From Rhizobium rosettiformans (GTDB lineage Bacteria; Pseudomonadota; Alphaproteobacteria; Rhizobiales; Rhizobiaceae), in assembly GCF_016806065.1 (NCBI RefSeq), contig NZ_CP032405.1:3500001-3564000 (forward strand): a stretch of DNA of 64,000 nt, given 5' to 3'. The first letter of the stretch is position 1. Every line of letters begins with the position of its first letter. Below the pieces are notes generated by a model. It searched no databases. It saw nothing but the letters and a program-made list of their open reading frames with translations, and was not told where the DNA came from. Shown piece by piece: positions 21,521 to 30,262 of this stretch. Both the position numbers and the translations under genes were made by a program.

Positions 21521-22427
21521 GGACCACCTCCGTGTGGCGCTGAAGGCGCTTGCCATAGGCCTGGCTGGCGCGGTCGAAGATGATAGCGATGGCAACGAGC
21601 GCGAAACCGTTGAGGAAGCCGATCGTCAGGAACTGGTTGGAGATAGCCTGGAGAACATTCTTGCCGAGGCCACCGACACCGATCATCGAGGCGACGACGA
21701 CCATGGCAAGCGACATCATGATGGTCTGGTTGATGCCGGCCATGACGGTCGGCAGTGCGAGCGGGATCTGCACGTTGATCAGTTTCTGCCGCGGTGAGGA
21801 CCCGAAGGCGTCTGCAGCTTCCAGCACTTCGCGATCGACCAGTCGGATGCCGAGATTGGTCAGGCGGATCATCGGCGGAACGGCATAGATGACGACCGCG
21901 ATGACGCCCGGAACCTTGCCGATTCCGAAGACCATGACGACCGGGATGAGATAGACGAAACTCGGCATGGTCTGCATGACGTCGAGGATCGGATTGATGA
22001 TGGATTGCGCTCTGTCCGATCGCGCCATCAGGATACCCAATGGGATGCCGATGATGATGGCAAGTAGGGTCGATACGGTGACGATGGCCAGCGTGACCAT
22101 CGTGTCTTCCCAGAGACCGACGAAGCCAATGAACAACATGCCGATGATCGTCAAAGCCACGATGCGCAAGTTGCGGCTGGCGTAGTACACAATCAGGACC
22201 ATCACCGCCAGAAAGACGAACCAGGGTGTGCTGACGAACAGCGCCTCAAGCCAGTTCAGGAAGAGCTGTAGTGGATGCGTCACAGCGTCGATGACATTGC
22301 CATAGGCACGCACGAAGCCCTTGAAACTGTCGTCGATACTCTTGCGCGCGACACGCATCGTTGTGCCGTCGATCGCCGGAAACTTGCACATGAGTTCCGG
22401 CAGGTAATTACATAAAGTCGAAGCCAT
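21513..22427 (-). CDS. proW: Glycine betaine/proline betaine ABC transporter, permease
   Basis: Inner membrane permease of the same importer, 304 residues. About six membrane segments are visible in residues 65-290, and the ATPase contact loop EAADAFGSSPRQKLINVQIPLALPTVMAGINQ carries the EAA motif. The long N-terminal stretch before the first membrane segment is usual for ProW. It lies 223 bp downstream of proX and overlaps proV by 8 bp. Confidence 0.92.
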   Translation of the reverse strand: MASTLCNYLPELMCKFPAIDGTTMRVARKSIDDSFKGFVRAYGNVIDAVTHPLQLFLNWLEALFVSTPWFVFLAVMVLIVYYASRNLRIVALTIIGMLFIGFVGLWEDTMVTLAIVTVSTLLAIIIGIPLGILMARSDRAQSIINPILDVMQTMPSFVYLIPVVMVFGIGKVPGVIAVVIYAVPPMIRLTNLGIRLVDREVLEAADAFGSSPRQKLINVQIPLALPTVMAGINQTIMMSLAMVVVASMIGVGGLGKNVLQAISNQFLTIGFLNGFALVAIAIIFDRASQAYGKRLQRHTEVVHG

Positions 22428-22603
22428 CTCGTTCCCCTTGTCGACCCCCGCTCGTTGTAACGTCCGAGACGCTGCGATGGGCCTTTACGGCGATGCCATG
22501 TTCCCGAGGCAAGAGGCTAGTCGAGTTCCGGAAGGGAATTCATGCCGTCTGCGACGTCGGGAGTCGTTGAATGGCGTGATGCGGCATGCCGCTTCGCAGA
22601 AAG

Positions 22604-22629
22604 CGCGGCGGGCAACAAGGCCCGCCGCA
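22604..22629 (-). terminator. Attenuating hairpin between proX and proW
   Basis: GCGGCGGGC (22605-22613) and GCCCGCCGC (22620-22628) form a perfect 9-bp stem with loop AACAAG in the 223-bp proX-proW gap. On the minus strand only a weak TTTCT follows. This is typical of hairpins that keep binding-protein mRNA more abundant than the permease mRNA. Confidence 0.65.
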
Positions 22630-22650
22630 TGTTCCCAATGAAAGCTGCGC

Positions 22651-23649
22651 TCAGAGAGCGGCCTTGATCTTCTCGGCGACGTCCGGAGCGACCCAAGTGG
22701 TCCACATTTCCGGATAGGTTTCGAGGAAGTGGCGTGCGCCGTCTTCATTGGTACCCTGGTTGTCTTCCATCCAGGCGAGAACCTTGCCGACGGTTGCGTT
22801 GTCCCACTTGCGGGTCTGCACGTAATCCATGGCAACACCGGCCTTTTCGGCAAAGCCCTTGGTGACGACGGTGTAGACGTCGGAAACCGGGTAGGCGTTT
22901 ACCTTCGGATCCGGGCAATCCGGAACGGCGGTGCAGGCATCCCAGGACGCTTTGTCATGCTCGACGCCGAACGACAGCTTCACCATCTCGTACTTACCGA
23001 GGATCGCGGTCGGAGCCCAGTAATAGCCGAGCCAGCCCTTCTTGTTTTCAAAGGCATTGGCGATCGAGCCATCAAGGCCAGCGGCCGAGCCGGTATCAAC
23101 CAGTTCGAAACCCTTCTCCTTGGCGCCGAGTGCGCGATAGAGATTGGCGGTCGATACCTGGCAGTTCCAGCCCGAGGGGCAATTGGTCACTGCAGCTTTG
23201 GTTGCATCTTCCGGCGCCGGGAAAAGTTCCGGACGGGCAAGCGCATCCTCGACCGTCTTGATCTCAGGATGTTCGTCGGCCAGGAACTTCGGGATCCACC
23301 AGCCTTCTACACCACCGTCGGAGAGAAGCGGAGCAGCCTGGATCAGACGGCCTTCGGCAATGGCTTCGTCCAGGGCGGTGCGCACGGCATTCACCCAGAA
23401 CTCCGGTGCCATGTCCGGCTGGCCTTTTTCGTTCATGGAGGCGAAAGTCGGCATGGTATCGCCGGTAACCACGGTCACCTTGCAGCCATAACCGCTTTCC
23501 AGGATGATCTTGTCGACATAGGCGGCGACACCGGCCGACGCCCAGTTCATTTCGGCTATCGAGACATCACCGCATTCGGCAGCCTGGGCAGAGCCGGCAA
23601 CTGCGTAGAGACCCGCGGCGAGAATTGTGGAAGCAATCAGCTTCTTCAT
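22651..23649 (-). CDS. proX: Betaine-type ABC transporter, substrate-binding protein
   Basis: Periplasmic receptor of the OpuAC family, 332 residues. The start MKKLIASTILAAGLYAVAGS gives a Sec signal peptide cut near AQA/AE (about residue 24). The OpuAC domain follows, with MNWASAGVAAYVDKIILES near the N-terminus, DMAPEFWVNAVR, and GWWIPKF. Trp and Tyr residues in these motifs are candidates for the aromatic cage that holds quaternary ammonium groups. It is first in the operon. The ligand could be glycine betaine, proline betaine or choline; the bmt neighbour favours a betaine. Confidence 0.88.
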   Translation of the reverse strand: MKKLIASTILAAGLYAVAGSAQAAECGDVSIAEMNWASAGVAAYVDKIILESGYGCKVTVVTGDTMPTFASMNEKGQPDMAPEFWVNAVRTALDEAIAEGRLIQAAPLLSDGGVEGWWIPKFLADEHPEIKTVEDALARPELFPAPEDATKAAVTNCPSGWNCQVSTANLYRALGAKEKGFELVDTGSAAGLDGSIANAFENKKGWLGYYWAPTAILGKYEMVKLSFGVEHDKASWDACTAVPDCPDPKVNAYPVSDVYTVVTKGFAEKAGVAMDYVQTRKWDNATVGKVLAWMEDNQGTNEDGARHFLETYPEMWTTWVAPDVAEKIKAAL

Positions 23650-24099
23650 GGAGTTAAGACCTCCCAGTCTTATCTTGCAGCGTTCATCGGGACGGGCAGA
23701 GGCGGCTACTGCAGACCGCATTGCCAATTTTGTCATCATGCGTATGAGCGCCCGGACGCGTCAGCCCAGTGCGTCATCGAGTGGACCAGGTCTTGTCGTA
23801 AGGAGCGTTGCTGCCCTGTCGACCTCGTGTCACGACTATAAGCCTACGTCTTTGGTTCCGAAAATCAACCTCTTGCGACCCCGGCCATGCGCGGCGGCGC
23901 TGGACCCAAGCTATTGTTGCGACTGATTTTGCCGCATTTCGGCCTCCGCGCGAGGTCAATGCGCCCAACGGACGAGCAGTTGTATCAGGCGGAACAGAAG
24001 CGGCGTTTGGCTGCAATCCAACGTGAGACCTAACGTGTCCCAACTGCGTCAATATGACAGGCGCGAAGGCGCGCTCGTGCAAGCACAAAAAAAATTGAA
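23650..24099. other. Intergenic stretch before the candidate small RNA
   Basis: About 450 bp between proX and the candidate RNA. It should contain the proX promoter on the minus strand, but no clear -35/-10 pair could be picked. No open frame here has a ribosome site together with protein-like composition. Confidence 0.4.
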
Positions 24100-24222
24100 A
24101 AATTGTCGCCCGAGGCGTCGGGCTAACGATCCGGTAACATCTAAAGCGGTAGATGGAAGCACCGACGCGTTACTGTCGGTTGCGCCCCGGATCGAGTATT
24201 GCGTCCCGGGGCGTTTTGTTTT
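24100..24222 (+). ncRNA. Candidate small RNA with Rho-independent terminator
   Basis: Three hairpins follow one another: CCCGA/TCGGG near 24110-24123, ACCGAC/GTCGGT near 24161-24180, and the terminator stem CGCCCCGG/CCGGGGCG (24183-24190 and 24206-24213) followed by TTTTGTTTT. No gene on the plus strand ends just upstream that would need this terminator. The 5' end is not defined and no family was recognised. Confidence 0.45.
24183..24222 (+). terminator. Rho-independent terminator of the candidate small RNA
   Basis: Perfect 8-bp GC stem (24183-24190 with 24206-24213), 15-nt loop, then TTTTGTTTT. Confidence 0.8.
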
Positions 24223-24289
24223 CAGGTCCGACTGATAGTTAGAGTGACTTCGCAATAGGCGCAGTCACCGATCGGCCGCATGCTGAGAA

Positions 24290-24409
24290 TCAAGCCTTGC
24301 GAAACGAGATGGGATTGCGAATTTCCCAGCGTGCGATGGTCTTGTGCTGCGGCGCACGGCCGTTCCAGGCGATCGCCAGGCTATTGCGGTTCTGCAGGAT
24401 GTAGAGCAT
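24290..24409 (-). CDS. Small 39-residue protein, unknown
   Basis: A short minus-strand frame starting MLYILQNRNSLAIAWNGRAP and ending NPISFRKA. AGGAAA lies 5-6 nt before the ATG at 24409. Composition is protein-like (mixed hydrophobic, aromatic and basic residues, an RWEIRNP motif) rather than the Arg/Ser/Pro-rich text of shadow frames in this GC-rich DNA. No membrane segment. The family is not recognised. It lies alone between the candidate RNA and cobQ. Confidence 0.5.
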   Translation of the reverse strand: MLYILQNRNSLAIAWNGRAPQHKTIARWEIRNPISFRKA

Positions 24410-24647
24410 GGGTGTTTCCTAGATTGCCGCGCTCTTGAGGGCGCTGGTTTCGAGCCGCAGATAATCACTGCGAAGTCTCCGCACCAGCGCGCAAACCGTC
24501 ATTGAATGTCGCAAATGATCAACTGCAGAGCTATCGGCCGCGACAGGCTGCCGCAGTGTCGCATTTGCATCAACCTTGACGGCGAAATCGCTGCAAGATC
24601 ATGAAAAATAGGCAGACAATGCCGGGGCGGAAACAGGACAGGACACG

Positions 24648-26102
24648 ATGACAAGAGCGATCATGTTGCAGGGGACAGGATCGGATGTCGGAAAGACGAT
24701 ACTGGTGGCCGGTCTCTGCCGTCTGGCTGCGAACAGGGGGCTGAAGGTAGCCCCCTTCAAGCCTCAGAACATGTCCAATAATGCTGCCGTCTCCGACGAC
24801 GGCGGCGAAATTGGCCGTGCCCAGTGGCTCCAGGCGCTTGCGGCCCGCACGCCGTCCTCCGTGCATATGAATCCGGTGCTGCTCAAGCCCCAGAGCGAAA
24901 CCGGCAGCCAGATCATCGTGCAGGGCAAGGTCTTCGGCCAGGCCAAAGGACGCGACTACCAGCGGCTGAAGCCGCAGCTGCTGGGCGCCGTCCTCGAGAG
25001 TTTCGAGACCGTTTCCGCCGGCAAGGACATCGTCATCGTCGAAGGCGCCGGCTCGCCCGCAGAGATCAACCTGAGGGCGGGCGATATCGCCAATATGGGC
25101 TTTGCCACCCGCGCCGGCGTGCCGGTGGTCCTCGTCGGTGATATCGATCGGGGAGGGGTGATTGCCTCGCTGGTGGGCACCCATACGATACTGCCACAGG
25201 AGGATCGTGCCCAGATCATCGGCTACATCATCAACAAGTTCCGCGGCGATGTCAGCCTCTTCGATGATGGCCTTTCGGCGATCGGCGCCTTTACCGGCTG
25301 GCCCTGCTTCGGCGTCATTCCGTGGCTGAAGGCGGCTGCGCGCCTGCCGGCAGAGGATTCGGTCGTCCTGGAGCGCTTGGTCCAGGGGACCGGCGGCGCC
25401 TTGAAGGTTGCTGTCCCAGTCCTCTCGCGCATAGCAAACTTCGACGACCTCGATCCGCTTGCAGCCGAACCGGAGGTCGATCTGGTTTATGTCCGCCCCG
25501 GCAACCCGCTGCCTGTCGATGCTGGCCTGGTGATCCTGCCTGGCTCGAAGTCGACGATCGCGGATCTGGAGGAGTTACGGGATCACGGCTGGGACCGCGA
25601 TCTTGCGATGCATGTGAGACGCGGCGGACGCGTGATCGGAATTTGTGGCGGATATCAGATGCTGGGTCGACAGATCTCAGATCCTCTTGGCCTCGAAGGC
25701 TCACTACGCACGGTCGAAGGGCTTGGGCTGCTCGATATCGAAACCGTCATGGCGCCGGAAAAGACCGTTCGCAACAGCGACGCGCATTCTTTAGAATATG
25801 ACGTGCCGTTGTCGGGCTACGAGATCCATCTCGGGGTGACGCAAGGGCCGGACACGCTTCGGCCACCGATCCGGATTGAGGGTCGCGCTGACGGCGCAGC
25901 CTCCGCCGATGGGCGCGTCATCGGCACCTATCTGCATGGTCTGTTTTCAAGTGACGCCTACAGACGCAAGCTCATGGAGAGTTTCGGCGTCTCAGGCGGT
26001 GGAACCAACTACCGGGAAAGTGTAGACGCCGGTCTGGACGATCTGGCGACGGAACTGGAAACGCGCCTGTCACGCGAATGGCTGGACACACTGCTCGGCT
26101 GA
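24648..26102 (+). CDS. cobQ: Cobyric acid synthase CobQ
   Basis: ATP-dependent amidase of cobalamin synthesis, adding four amide groups to adenosylcobyrinic acid a,c-diamide. In the 484-residue protein, residues 1-230 form the dethiobiotin synthetase-like ATPase (MLQGTGSDVGKTILVAGLCR, PFKPQNMSNNAAV, VEGAGSPAEINL). The C-terminal glutamine amidotransferase has the nucleophile C333 in GICGGYQMLG and the His in TYLHGLF. No cobalamin riboswitch is apparent upstream. Other cob genes are outside the window. Cobalamin is also the expected cofactor of BchE. Confidence 0.95.
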   Translation: MTRAIMLQGTGSDVGKTILVAGLCRLAANRGLKVAPFKPQNMSNNAAVSDDGGEIGRAQWLQALAARTPSSVHMNPVLLKPQSETGSQIIVQGKVFGQAKGRDYQRLKPQLLGAVLESFETVSAGKDIVIVEGAGSPAEINLRAGDIANMGFATRAGVPVVLVGDIDRGGVIASLVGTHTILPQEDRAQIIGYIINKFRGDVSLFDDGLSAIGAFTGWPCFGVIPWLKAAARLPAEDSVVLERLVQGTGGALKVAVPVLSRIANFDDLDPLAAEPEVDLVYVRPGNPLPVDAGLVILPGSKSTIADLEELRDHGWDRDLAMHVRRGGRVIGICGGYQMLGRQISDPLGLEGSLRTVEGLGLLDIETVMAPEKTVRNSDAHSLEYDVPLSGYEIHLGVTQGPDTLRPPIRIEGRADGAASADGRVIGTYLHGLFSSDAYRRKLMESFGVSGGGTNYRESVDAGLDDLATELETRLSREWLDTLLG

Positions 26103-26140
26103 CGAAAAGCAGCCGGGCCGACCCGCCGGATGCGCCGCAA

Positions 26141-26266
26141 TCAGGTTTCCTGTGACACGTCCATCGGCGATGCCATCAGTTCGCCGCCGCCGAGCGAATT
26201 GTTCGAATATTTGAAGGCGAGTATGCTGAGCACCGAGGCGATCAGCAGGATGAAGATGTATCTCAT
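26141..26266 (-). CDS. Small single-pass membrane protein (SLGGG family), copy 1
   Basis: 41-residue protein beginning MRYIFILLIASVLSILAFKY, one membrane helix (about 3-18), then a polar tail with the motif KYSNNSLGGG. AGGAG lies 8 nt before the ATG at 26266. The next minus-strand frame upstream encodes a paralog with the same plan and the same motif, which makes both credible as genes. The frame continues further 5' but that part is not hydrophobic and does not match the paralog. Function unknown. Confidence 0.65.
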   Translation of the reverse strand: MRYIFILLIASVLSILAFKYSNNSLGGGELMASPMDVSQET

Positions 26267-26401
26267 GGTCTTTGCTCCTGCCTGTGGATCCTCAACGAGA
26301 TTGCGGCAAAAGCAGTTCCTCCATGGGCGTATTCCGGCCGGAAACCGGAAGGAACTGAAGTATCTGTTGTTGAAAAGCCACAATCTTGGCCATGAGGGCG
26401 A

Positions 26402-26524
26402 TCAACCCGCAGCAACATCGCTCGCAGACGCAGTCAGCCGTCCACCGCCAAGAGAGTTGTCGGAATACTTGATCGCCAGGATGCTGAATACCGCTGCGAT
26501 CATCAGGGCCACCGTCACACGCAT
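26402..26524 (-). CDS. Small single-pass membrane protein (SLGGG family), copy 2
   Basis: 40-residue protein beginning MRVTVALMIAAVFSILAIKY, then KYSDNSLGGG and a short polar tail. It shares FSILA/LSILA, KYS(D/N)NSLGGG and the ending pattern (L-A-S-DV) with the gene 135 bp downstream. AGGA lies upstream of the ATG at 26524. One N-terminal membrane helix is visible. Both copies lie on the minus strand between cobQ and tRNA-Ser. Function unknown. Confidence 0.65.
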   Translation of the reverse strand: MRVTVALMIAAVFSILAIKYSDNSLGGGRLTASASDVAAG

Positions 26525-26767
26525 GAAACCAATCCTGTCAGCCTGCTCTGGATCAGAATAGGTCACGGGCATTGGTGATCGGCTAAATCAGTCGCTACAA
26601 TCCGATCGATCTCTCGAAAAACAGGGTTCCGCCCTGGCGCGGCACGCCAAATCTTTCGAGCAGCTCCGCAGGGCAATCGCACTAGGGCATACTTCAGGTT
26701 GGGGGGCGGGCACTGGGGATCCGGCGCGTGCGATCACGGATGTTTGCGGAATGGACAATTGTGCTTG

Positions 26768-26857
26768 TGGCGGATGGGGTGGGATTCGAACCCACGGTAC
26801 GGTCTCCCGCACGCCGGTTTTCAAGACCGGTTCCTTAAACCACTCGGACACCCATCC
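26768..26857 (-). tRNA. tRNA-Ser (UGA)
   Basis: A 90-nt tRNA on the minus strand. Acceptor stem GGATGGG/CCCATCC, anticodon loop CTTGAAA between CCGGT and ACCGG gives anticodon TGA, and a long variable arm typical of tRNA-Ser is present. The T-loop is GTTCGAATC and the 3' CCA is encoded. Confidence 0.97.
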
Positions 26858-27146
26858 GGACGGCTGCGTTATGCGCAAAGCCGCGGGATTTGGCAAGGGT
26901 GCGGCTGAGCAAATTGTCCGACAAAAGCGAGGTCCATGCGTGGGCTCGTGACCGGTTCCGACATTGCCGAGCGGCAACCATGCGTTAACCATGTTTGCAG
27001 AACTCCGCCGCTGCGATCGTTCAAATTGTGACTTTTCCCATTTTGGCCATTTTTGCACGGCCTAGATTGCGCGCAAGTGAGCAGAGGCATGGGGGCCTCG
27101 TAGACAGGGCGCAGATGATCAGCGTCCGCGATCTGAAGTGGGACAC

Positions 27147-28211
27147 ATGCATCTGACGACGCGCGGCCTCGTGGCCAATTCCGGGAAGTGGCTGGCGCTT
27201 GCGGTGCTCTGTGCCTTCACCGCCTCCTGTTCGACCACAAAGGAAACCGCCGAAAAGCCGAAGCGTTCGAAGGAATATTTCGCCGAGTCGGTCTATGGCG
27301 TGAAGGCGAGCCCGAGACTGGTGGCGAGTGGTCCGGTCCCGAAGGGCGGCGGCCGCTACATGGTCGGCAAGCCCTATGTCGTCAAGGGCAAGACCTTTGT
27401 TCCCAAGGAAAACCCGCGTTACGACAAGGTAGGCGTCGCCTCCTGGTATGGCGATGCTTTCCATGGCCGACTGACCGCCAATGGCGAGCTCTACGACAAG
27501 GAGCATCTGTCGGCGGCCCATCCGACCTTGCCTCTGCCGAGTTATGCGCGCGTCACCAATCTCAAGACCGGCAGCTCGGTCATTGTGCGCATCAACGATC
27601 GCGGTCCATTTCACCAGGGGCGCATCATCGATCTCTCGCGCAAGACAGCTGACATGCTCGACATGAAGCGCAGTGGTACCGGCGAGGTCCGCGTCCAGTA
27701 CATCGGGCCGGCACGCATGGACGGGCATGACATGCCCTATCTGATGGCATCGTATATCAGGAAGGGTGAGCGCGGACCGGTCATCGATCCGGGCGGCCAG
27801 ATCGCATCAGGCGTCATGGTCGCGTCCAACGATGTCGCAACGCCGCAGTTCCGACCGACCGTCGATCCGGTCTACCAGACGGCACTCAGCGGCTCGACAC
27901 CGAGCGGAGGTGCAGCACCGCAGACGCTCGATGCACAAGTGCTGATGCAGACGGGCGCAGCCGCCCCGGGTGCCGTCCTCTTGGGCGACAGCTTTGCAGC
28001 CCTTCCGGACTTCGGCCCCACGCCGACGCCGCGCCCTCACCATATCGACGGTTACGACGGTTCCGGCTATGCGGCAGCCTATGCACCGGAGCGTGTGGAA
28101 GCCGGCGCGCTTGCCTTCGACGCCATTCTCGTGCGCAATGAGGGTCTCACCGAGCGTTCGATTCTCGCCTCGGTCGCAAAGGGCGGCATCACGCTCTCCA
28201 GCGGGCGCTGA
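27147..28211 (+). CDS. rlpA: RlpA-like lipoprotein (septal ring lytic transglycosylase family)
   Basis: Outer-membrane lipoprotein of 354 residues. A signal peptide ends in the lipobox FTASC, with lipidated C28. A double-psi beta-barrel RlpA domain spans about residues 95-190 (GVASWYGDAFHGRLTANGE, VIVRINDRGPFHQGRIIDLS). RlpA homologs cut glycan strands lacking stem peptides at the division site. The C-terminal 165 residues are Pro/Ala/Gly-rich and no SPOR domain is apparent. The GTG at 27138 is an alternative start. A D,D-carboxypeptidase-like gene follows after 62 bp. Confidence 0.87.
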   Translation: MHLTTRGLVANSGKWLALAVLCAFTASCSTTKETAEKPKRSKEYFAESVYGVKASPRLVASGPVPKGGGRYMVGKPYVVKGKTFVPKENPRYDKVGVASWYGDAFHGRLTANGELYDKEHLSAAHPTLPLPSYARVTNLKTGSSVIVRINDRGPFHQGRIIDLSRKTADMLDMKRSGTGEVRVQYIGPARMDGHDMPYLMASYIRKGERGPVIDPGGQIASGVMVASNDVATPQFRPTVDPVYQTALSGSTPSGGAAPQTLDAQVLMQTGAAAPGAVLLGDSFAALPDFGPTPTPRPHHIDGYDGSGYAAAYAPERVEAGALAFDAILVRNEGLTERSILASVAKGGITLSSGR

Positions 28212-28273
28212 ACCCGCAGCGACCGCGCTGGAACAGGCGTCTCACCGTTGAGCCAGCCAGCCGAAGTGTGAAC

Positions 28274-29446
28274 ATGCGTCTTATCCTTTCCGCCGTCCTG
28301 CTGCTGGCATTGCTGTCGCCTCATGGCCTGCTTTCGGACACCGCCCGCGCGCAAGCCGTTCCGACACCGCAGCTCATCGAAACCAAGGCGGCGCAGGCCT
28401 ACCTGATCGAAGCCTCGACCGGCACCGTGCTGCTCTCCAAGAACGAGCGTCAGAGCTTCGCCCCGGCATCGCTTGCCAAGCTGATGACGTTGGAAGTGGT
28501 CTTCGACGCCCTGAGGAAGGGCGAAATCACGCCGGACACGATCTACCCGGTTTCGGAATATGCCTGGCGGACAGGCGGGGCGCCGTCGCGGACCTCGACG
28601 ATGTTTGCGGCCGTGAAAAGCCAGGTGCCGGTCGCGGATCTGATCAAGGGCATCGCGGTGCAGACCGCCAATGATGGCTGCCTCATCATCGCCGAGGGTC
28701 TGGCGGGATCGGAGGAGAAGTTCGTCGAGCGGATGAATGCGCGGGCGGCAGAACTCGGACTTGCCGACAGCCGTTTCGGCAATGCGACCGGACTGCCGCA
28801 TCCCGACAACCGATCGTCTCTTTACGACCTGGTGAAGCTCTCGCGCCATCTGGTCGCGACCTATCCCGATCTCTACCAGACCTTCGGCCTGCCGGAATTT
28901 GAGTGGAACAAGATCCTGCAGCGTAACCGCAATCCGCTCCTGTCTTTCGGCGCCGACGGGCTCGGGACCGGCTTTGCCGAAGGCAGCGGCTTTGCCATCG
29001 TCGCTTCGATGGAGCGCAACGGGCGGCGGCTGTTTCTCGGGCTGAGCGGCGTAGCAACCGACAAGGAGCGGACCGAAGAGGCGCGGCGTTTGCTGAACTG
29101 GGGTTTCGACAGCTTCGAGATGCGTACGCTGTTCAAGGCAGGTGAGGTCATCGGCGAAGCGAGCGTCTATGGCGGCGCGCAATCGAAGGTCCCACTGGTC
29201 GCGACCCAGCCGGTCGAAGTCTATGTCCCGATCAACAATCCCGAACGTCTGCAGGCACGCATCGTCTATCGCTGGCCGCTCGATCCACCGGTCGCAGCCG
29301 ATGCCGAAATCGCCACGCTCAATGTCTTGTCCGGCGAACGGCCGCTGGTCAGCGTACCCTTGAAAAGTGCCGCTGCCGTCGAGGTTGGAACGCTTCGCCA
29401 GCGGGCATGGGACGCCTTGATCGAACTCATGTTTTTCTGGATCTGA
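28274..29446 (+). CDS. D-alanyl-D-alanine carboxypeptidase family protein (PBP5-like)
   Basis: Periplasmic penicillin-binding protein of 390 residues with a signal peptide (cleavage near ARAQA, residues 24-28). The active-site SxxK is S66-LA-K69. The second motif is T131-A-N133, with Thr in place of the usual Ser. The third box reads G231-T-G233 in DGLGTGFAEGSGF, so the KTG lysine is absent. A C-terminal PBP5 domain and a final hydrophobic/amphipathic stretch (LIELMFFWI) are present. The changed motifs leave carboxypeptidase activity uncertain. GTG 28268 is an alternative start. Confidence 0.83.
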   Translation: MRLILSAVLLLALLSPHGLLSDTARAQAVPTPQLIETKAAQAYLIEASTGTVLLSKNERQSFAPASLAKLMTLEVVFDALRKGEITPDTIYPVSEYAWRTGGAPSRTSTMFAAVKSQVPVADLIKGIAVQTANDGCLIIAEGLAGSEEKFVERMNARAAELGLADSRFGNATGLPHPDNRSSLYDLVKLSRHLVATYPDLYQTFGLPEFEWNKILQRNRNPLLSFGADGLGTGFAEGSGFAIVASMERNGRRLFLGLSGVATDKERTEEARRLLNWGFDSFEMRTLFKAGEVIGEASVYGGAQSKVPLVATQPVEVYVPINNPERLQARIVYRWPLDPPVAADAEIATLNVLSGERPLVSVPLKSAAAVEVGTLRQRAWDALIELMFFWI

Positions 29447-29566
29447 CGGAAAATTTGGAGCTGCTCGGTGATCAACGGTTTCCCGGGGTGCCATCTTGGT
29501 TTAGAGCCGTAGGCAAGCCTCAAAGGGCAGGTTCTGAAACGCTTCAGGCGGGAAATAGGCAAGGCA

Positions 29567-30262
29567 TTGGCGACGGCGCGGGGATTGTTCGTAAGTTTCG
29601 AGGGAGGCGAGGGGGCCGGGAAGTCGACCCAGATCCGTCTTCTCGCCGAAAACCTGCGCGCCAAGGGGCATACGGTCATCACCACACGCGAGCCGGGCGG
29701 ATCGCCGGGTGCTGAAGCGCTGCGTCATGTGCTCCTCTCCGGCGCCGCCGAGGCCTTCGGTGTGCGCATGGAGGCGCTGCTGTTTGCCGCCGCGCGCGCC
29801 GATCACCTGGATTGCGTGATCCGGCCGGCACTCGCTCGCGGCGATATCGTGCTCTGCGACCGCTTCGTCGATTCCTCCCGCGTCTATCAGGGTGTCACCG
29901 GCAATATCGAGCCGCCGCTGATGGCCGCCCTCGAGCGCGTCTCGATCGGCACAACCATGCCTGATGTCACACTCGTTCTTGATCTTCCCGCCGATGTCGG
30001 CCTGCAGCGCGCCCGCAGACGGGCAGGGGAAGAGGCAGCAACCGCCGCCCCCGACCGCTTCGAAAAGGAAAAGCTCGAGATCCACGAGAAGCGCAGACAG
30101 GGCTTCCTCGATATTGCCGGGCGTGAACCGGAACGCTGCCGCGTCATCGACGCGTCGCTCGACCAGGGACAGATCGCCAGCGATATTCTGTCCAAGGTGG
30201 TCGAGGTCATTGGGCGAAAGGCGGCAACTGGCGCCGATGGCGGACAGGCGGCGCACCCATGA
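29567..30262 (+). CDS. tmk: Thymidylate kinase
   Basis: Phosphorylates dTMP to dTDP. P-loop [12 protein letters not shown] (about residues 11-22), [24 protein letters not shown] and a LID region rich in Arg (RARRRAGEE). The open frame begins with TTG at 29567; a second TTG lies 15 nt downstream and no ATG fits. Length 231 residues, somewhat above the common 210-215. It overlaps holB by 4 bp (ATGA), the usual tmk-holB coupling. Confidence 0.93.
   Translation: MATARGLFVSFEGGEGAGKSTQIRLLAENLRAKGHTVITTREPGGSPGAEALRHVLLSGAAEAFGVRMEALLFAAARADHLDCVIRPALARGDIVLCDRFVDSSRVYQGVTGNIEPPLMAALERVSIGTTMPDVTLVLDLPADVGLQRARRRAGEEAATAAPDRFEKEKLEIHEKRRQGFLDIAGREPERCRVIDASLDQGQIASDILSKVVEVIGRKAATGADGGQAAHP

Noticed and set aside
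24410..24647. Cobalamin riboswitch before cobQ
   Set aside because: The conserved B12-box and core pattern were looked for and not found; the 238 bp hold no clear structured leader.
26130..26561. 143-codon plus-strand frame after cobQ
   Set aside because: It is antisense to the two small SLGGG genes, which have ribosome sites, membrane helices and mutual similarity.
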